Part shown: positions 59,489 to 64,000 of the stretch, one piece after another
How positions within the stretch are numbered: the stretch's first letter is position 1
Layout: every line of letters starts with the position of its first letter
Origin: Nyssa sinensis
Taxonomy: Eukaryota > Streptophyta > Magnoliopsida > Cornales > Nyssaceae
DNA length: 64,000 nt
Assembly: GCA_008638375.1 (NCBI GenBank)
Contig: CM018050.1
Span: 29,541,723-29,605,722, forward strand
Reading direction: 5' to 3'
Translations under genes and position numbers: made by a program
The notes under the pieces: model-generated
What the model was told of the DNA's origin: nothing
What the model saw: the letters and a program-made list of their open reading frames with translations, nothing else
Database searches by the model: none

Positions 59489-59975
59489 TGATGTGCCACA
59501 AAAAGGATAAACATGTCCCCACATAACACGTGTACATACAAAGCACCTATGCGTACAGACCAACGAAAGCTCTCCTATCCAGAACAGACCAGCACACAGA
59601 GTTCAAAACTCCTTTGCTTAGAATCCCACAAGATCTCTAGTCTTTCCTCCAAAGTAGGAAATGTTGGGCACGTACATAAAGGAGTCCTGAGCTGGTCACC
59701 GTCTTACATGCCATACAGACTTTGAAGAAAGGAAACAGAGTCTTACATGACTGGTAACTGTCATCTTCAGATATTATCAAATCCCTCTCTTTGCGACTTC
59801 AAATCCTACCTAACTCAGGAGATCCGCGGCTTATAAATTAAATCTTAAGGTGCGCTTTTCAATTACGCTCTTTCAATTACAATATCTCTTTTAGTCTTAT
59901 TGACTTTATCATCGGAGCGATTACCACCGCAGCCAACTTGGTGGCACTTTGATCCTACTCTTTGAGTTCTTAACA
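59489..59975 (+). mobile_element. Possible gypsy-type LTR fragment
   Basis: A purine tract TTGAGGGGGGAGTAGC (59472-59488) is followed by TGATGTGCCACAAAAAGG. There is a TATA-like CTTATAAATTAAA near 59830, and an end region TTATCATCGGAGCGATTACC reminiscent of Tat/Athila-like LTRs. A second LTR copy and target duplication were not found, so the right limit is a guess. Confidence 0.4.
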
Positions 59976-60772
59976 GAAGATGAAGAGCGGAGCTCCCACT
60001 GATCAAAAAATGAAACATCAATAATCCTAAAAGTCTTTGAACTTTTAAATTGAAACATCAATAATCCTAAAAGTCTTTAAATTTTTAAATTGATTAGATT
60101 TAACTCTAAAAGTTATGACATGACAATGTGATATTTTATTTAATGACAAAATTGCCCATGCCATCTAATTTCTCCGCATCTAATCTCTCGGTCTCTATCA
60201 AACACCCATATCATCATATTAACATATCATGGATGTTACAACAGGCAATCCTGAGCAACTGGCCAGTGAGGGCGCCGTGAAGGCTACCCAAGCGCCGGTC
60301 ACTCCTTTTTTTGGTTAATTTGTCTTGTTGATTAGGATCAAAGGACTTAAGTGATGATGATGTCGTAGATGATAACAATGTAATAATATGATGATATGAT
60401 GTTTTGGTGGCTGTAATTGTAAAATATTGAAAGGATCTCACCATGTGAGGAACTGTTATTCATTAACTCTGGGTGCAATGTACCGATTTAATAAACATTT
60501 GTTATATCAATGTATAATTCACATATTTCATAAGTCTAACAAATATTTATTAGTCCAAATACATTACACTAAAAATAAGAAATAATTTTTGTTATTTAAG
60601 TGATACCATACACTATTAATTGATTGAATTCAAATTTTATAATGTTCCAGAACTAACATCTTAATAATTATATATTTATTTTTACATATTTTCACCATTT
60701 AAGAGACACCACAGGCTATGAATTGACCCAATTCAACTTTTGTAAGTTCTAGGATTGACATCTTAATAAATA

Positions 60773-60927
60773 TGTCTTCATTTTTTATTTTTTTTTTGGC
60801 TATTATGCAATGCTTTATTGTGGATTTACATTGTGTTCTGGTGTTGGCCTCTAAATAATCTTGTCTTCATTTTTTTTGGTACCATGCAATGCTTCCTTAT
60901 GGATTTACGTTGTATTCTGGTGTTGGC
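60773..60927 (+). repeat. Tandem duplication, about 89-bp period
   Basis: TGTCTTCATTTTTT...ATGCAATGCTT...GTGTTGGC occurs at 60773-60848 and again, with a few substitutions and a shorter T-run, at 60862-60927. Confidence 0.75.
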
Positions 60928-61047
60928 TGAAGTGGATGGCATTTGGATTGTGCCGTCTAGTAAACTGGATAGAAATTTCTCCAAACAAAGAAATTTCTTT
61001 GTTTTTTTTTTTTATAGTTTCGTATTTTTTTTATATCTATTTTGTTT

Positions 61048-61600
61048 GTTTTATCAACGTTGGAGTATTACTATTTTTTTAAGAAACAAAAATTTTTCGA
61101 TGCATTATTAAAAATGTGTAATGATTTTTTTTTTGTTTAAAATATTTCTCTATTGCTATATATATATATATATATATATATTGATGTGTATTCTTTTCTC
61201 TAGCTAAGTTTTTGTTTTATCAATGTTGGTGTATTACCACTTTTCTAATAAACAAAAGTTGTTTGATTCATTTTTTAAAACATGTTTAATACTTTTTTTA
61301 TTCATGCAATTTCTCTATCCGAAGATGGAGGATTTTTGACAAAAATTTTCTGTTGAAAAAATATGAGTTTTTTTGATAGATTTTTTAATTTATTTCTTTT
61401 TTGTTTTATCAATGTTAGAGTATTACCACTTTCCTAAGGAGTACAAATTATTTGATTCATTGTTAAAAATATATGTAATATTTTTTTTGTTGAAGGAATT
61501 TCTTAAATTTCTCTGTCCATGTTCAATAGGCAGAGAATTTTGATGAAAATTGTCTGTTAAAAAAACATGATTTTTTTTTTTTTTACAAAATTTCTTATGT
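61048..61600 (+). repeat. Imperfect tandem repeat, three units of about 165-190 bp
   Basis: Each unit starts GTTTTATCAAYGTT (61048, 61214, 61403), followed by GTATTACCACTTT-like, TTGATTCATT-like and AATTTCTCT-like blocks. Units 2 and 3 also share a block ending TTGTCTGTTAAAAAA-like. Divergence is high, suggesting age. Confidence 0.6.
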
Positions 61601-61639
61601 AATGTGGATCTTGTTTGATAGATCTCAATTTTTATAATT

Positions 61640-62795
61640 CAAATATAAAATTTTTATATTACAAGTTATTTAATTTTAAAGTTTCTAAAACAAAAAAATT
61701 ATGACGTGGCAGCGGATGTTAAGAAATGATAGTTTCACCTCTTTCTTCCCTATTTTCACATGAATGGTTATTTTGGTCAAATAAAAATGAGAGACTTTTG
61801 AGGTTAAAAAAATTTAACCTTAACTTTATACTAATTATTCACTCATTCAAGAACTCATGGATAAATGCCCATTTTTTTAAATATATCCCAAAACAAGAGC
61901 ATTCAATGGAAATTTTTTATATAAAAATTTCTTAATATAATATTTTTAGTAAAATATAGTATATATAATAGAGTATGATTGAAATGGCATATTATTATAT
62001 AGTATACCCAATCAATAAAAGAATATCCCGATGGACTAGGCCCTTGTGATCCAATGTAATCGCTCTATGCCAGACACATCATCTAAACTTCGACGTACGA
62101 ATGCAATCTACACCATCTCAACCTATCTTCATGTTTGGACTGTAGTATGTATTCACCCTGTTACCCCAACATTGTGGGGAATATATATAGAGGCCAAGCT
62201 ACTGACACTCTCAGCTCGTCAATTGAATTCAAAATAATGTAATTATTATTATTAAAATATTAATATTTTAGAGATCAAATGCATAAAATAAAATGTAAAT
62301 AACCATTTCCTATATATATTGTGGAATCCTTATTCTTTCTTATGTGGACAATATTATAATTTTAAGAATATTGTTATCTTATTTAAATTTTTATCTTAAA
62401 AGTTGACTCTCAAGAGATCTAGTAGTCAATCATTGATTTATTTTTTTTTTGTTTATACGGAAAGGAATAAATGTAATATCTTGGTTTTTTTTTTTTTTTA
62501 TGGATCTTATGGGGTATTTGGAGTCAACTTATACACATCAGATCAAGTCCTTCTTATTGTGACAGTCATGCTCATTCTTTAAGTTCTAACTACCAATTAT
62601 CAGCGTTGAAAAACCTATATTAAAGTGGTCTCATAATTAAAAGTTTTGTGACATATGAGTTATTTATTGATATTCTTGTATGTTGAAAAATTTTAAAATT
62701 TATAATTCATGTAATGTAATAGAATAATAAAACAAAATATTGCATATTCAGTTAAATATATATGTTAAAACAACTATTTTTTTTGGGGGGGGCAC
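61640..62795. other. AT-rich intergenic, nothing recognised
   Basis: No coding or element signal beyond poly-T tracts. Confidence 0.6.
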
Positions 62796-62800
62796 ATAAA

Positions 62801-63197
62801 ACATCTCCAATAGTGGAGCCGTAACGGGAGTTAAATAAAATAACTACTAAAATAACCCTTAAACGCTCAAATTTTTACTCTAATAGTGGAGCCATCTTGG
62901 TATGCAAAATAGATCCGGCTCATGAGGGGATACAAATATGGATCCAATGAGAATTGTGAGGGGGGGGGGGGAGTGGAATCAAAATTAATGGAAAAGTTAA
63001 CCAAAAAGAAAGAGAAAAAAGTAGGTTGGTGGGAAGAGATAGAAAGAAACGATAAAAATATATTAAAATATAAAAAGAATACAAAATTTGATTACCATTA
63101 TTGGAGTGCATGCATAATAATAAAAGATGCATAATATTATGGTCGAGGCAAATTAAGATCTTATCTTCAAAAATGCCTCCACCTTGTTAGAGATGCT
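62801..63197. mobile_element. Possible hAT-type MITE
   Basis: The left end ACATCTCCAATAGTGG and the reverse complement of the right end, AGCATCTCTAACAAGGTGG, are similar imperfect TIRs. GAGCATCTCYAA-type ends are common in plant MITEs. The flanks share only TAAAA, so the target duplication is not convincing. A 12-base G run lies inside. Confidence 0.35.
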
Positions 63198-63560
63198 CTA
63201 AAAATATTAATTTCTCAATTTGGATCGAGTCGGGTTGGGTAGGTTTTAGCTAACCTAAAACATTTATTTCTATTTTTAAATCATTAATCACACATGAAAT
63301 ATATTTAATCTGAATAAATTTATAATTTTCATTGAGTTTCTACTTTTTAAAGTTGAATCACCGGTTTGGATATAAATAGAAAAAATATTTAAATCTTCAA
63401 ATGATATCCAAATATTCACATGAAGTAAGTCTCATAAATTAGCTTCATGTCTCATAAATAAGACTCAGCGATGATAGACCCAACTCATGCAAGTGTTGAA
63501 TACTAATGTTTAAGCATTGAATCATTGTTCTATATAAAATGAGCACCATATGAACACTAA

Positions 63561-63859
63561 GAGCAACTCTAAAAGGGATCTATTTTTGGATTAAAAAATT
63601 CTTTTAAATGTTATTACAGTGTTTATGCATACACCAATGACTTTTAACATTATACATCATTCTAACAGTGGTATCTAAAAGAGTATCTATTTAACATTTT
63701 AATAAATTTTTCTCTCACTTTTATCTATTTTTTTTACCATCTATCTCTTTCTTTCAGTTACTCTCTACTTATGGCTAGATTCAAAATAAATGCTAAATGA
63801 ATTCTCTGTTAAAATATGAATAATATATTAATGTCATATCCACAGTGGAAGAGATGCTC
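63561..63859. mobile_element. Possible second MITE with GAGCATCTCT ends
   Basis: GAGCAACTCTAAAAG at the left mirrors GAGCATCTCTTCCACTGTG read from the right end. Size is about 300 bp with no ORF. No target duplication was found. Confidence 0.35.
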
Positions 63860-63941
63860 CCTCCTGAAACCACACTCTAATACATGGTCAACAAAATATT
63901 ACCCATACATGGGTATCCTTAGGTACTGTAGCAGCAGCCTT

Positions 63942-63972
63942 CACGTGGATGTGTGAAGTAGCTCTATAAATA
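63942..63972 (+). promoter_or_regulatory. Possible promoter at the right edge
   Basis: A G-box core CACGTG (63942-63947) is followed by TATAAATA (63965-63972) and then non-repetitive CA-rich leader-like sequence to the window end. This could be the promoter of a gene starting past 64000. The arrangement resembles the left-edge gene, but nothing coding is visible. Confidence 0.35.
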
Positions 63973-64000
63973 GTAAATACAAGCCATCCCTTTCTTTCCA

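Noticed and set aside
62922..63134. Short open frames on both strands
   Set aside because: They overlap each other exactly on a G-run and A-rich tract; composition only.

Overview
This window looks like nuclear DNA of a flowering plant, probably a eudicot. It is AT-rich and intron-bearing. It holds one recognisable host gene, a BAHD-family acyltransferase at the far left that is broken by a nonsense codon. Almost everything else is transposable-element sequence, much of it nested. I cannot name the species from sequence alone.

Layout. (1) 55-3676: TATA box and two exons of a BAHD acyltransferase pseudogene separated by a 2.16-kb intron. (2) 5040-6252: truncated Ty1-copia element (copia-B, minus strand) with LTR, tRNA-iMet-type primer site and gag. 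(3) 6381-6569: tRNA-derived SINE with target duplication. (4) 6600-24548: a minus-strand Ty1-copia element (copia-A) split by two later insertions: a 3.0-kb solo LTR (7681-10708, TSD GTCTT) and an 11.3-kb CACTA transposon (CACTA-1, 12169-23431, TSD ATT). (5) 24549-43508: a second copy of the same CACTA family in opposite orientation (CACTA-2). Copia-A cuts its 3' side, and a full-length Tekay/Del-like Ty3-gypsy element (27826-39361, LTRs about 3.1 kb, TSD GTCTC) sits in the middle of its TNP2 gene. (6) 43509-46952: AT-rich spacer with a hAT-like transposase remnant and minisatellites. (7) 46953-54140: minus-strand Ty1-copia element (copia-C) interrupted by a second long solo LTR (48047-51050, TSD GATAC). 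(8) 55528-56065: a 538-bp TRIM-like LTR element whose 3' LTR is only 16 bp (TSD TTACT). (9) 56071-64000: mostly non-coding sequence with a 40-bp perfect palindrome, a CACTA-like end, an LTR-like fragment, tandem repeats, two possible MITEs and a possible promoter at the right edge.

Relative ages can be read from the nesting. CACTA-2 was there first. Copia-A and the gypsy element each went into it, and CACTA-1 and solo LTR-1 went into copia-A. Every coding remnant I checked carries stops or frameshifts, so none looks autonomous. The two CACTA copies form a large imperfect inverted repeat, which is the most plausible source of an unusual activity (double-stranded RNA). I found no evidence of a wholly new system. 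The most notable items are the TRIM-like element with a nearly absent 3' LTR, the 160-bp tandem array in CACTA-1, the inverted CACTA pair and the doubly damaged acyltransferase.
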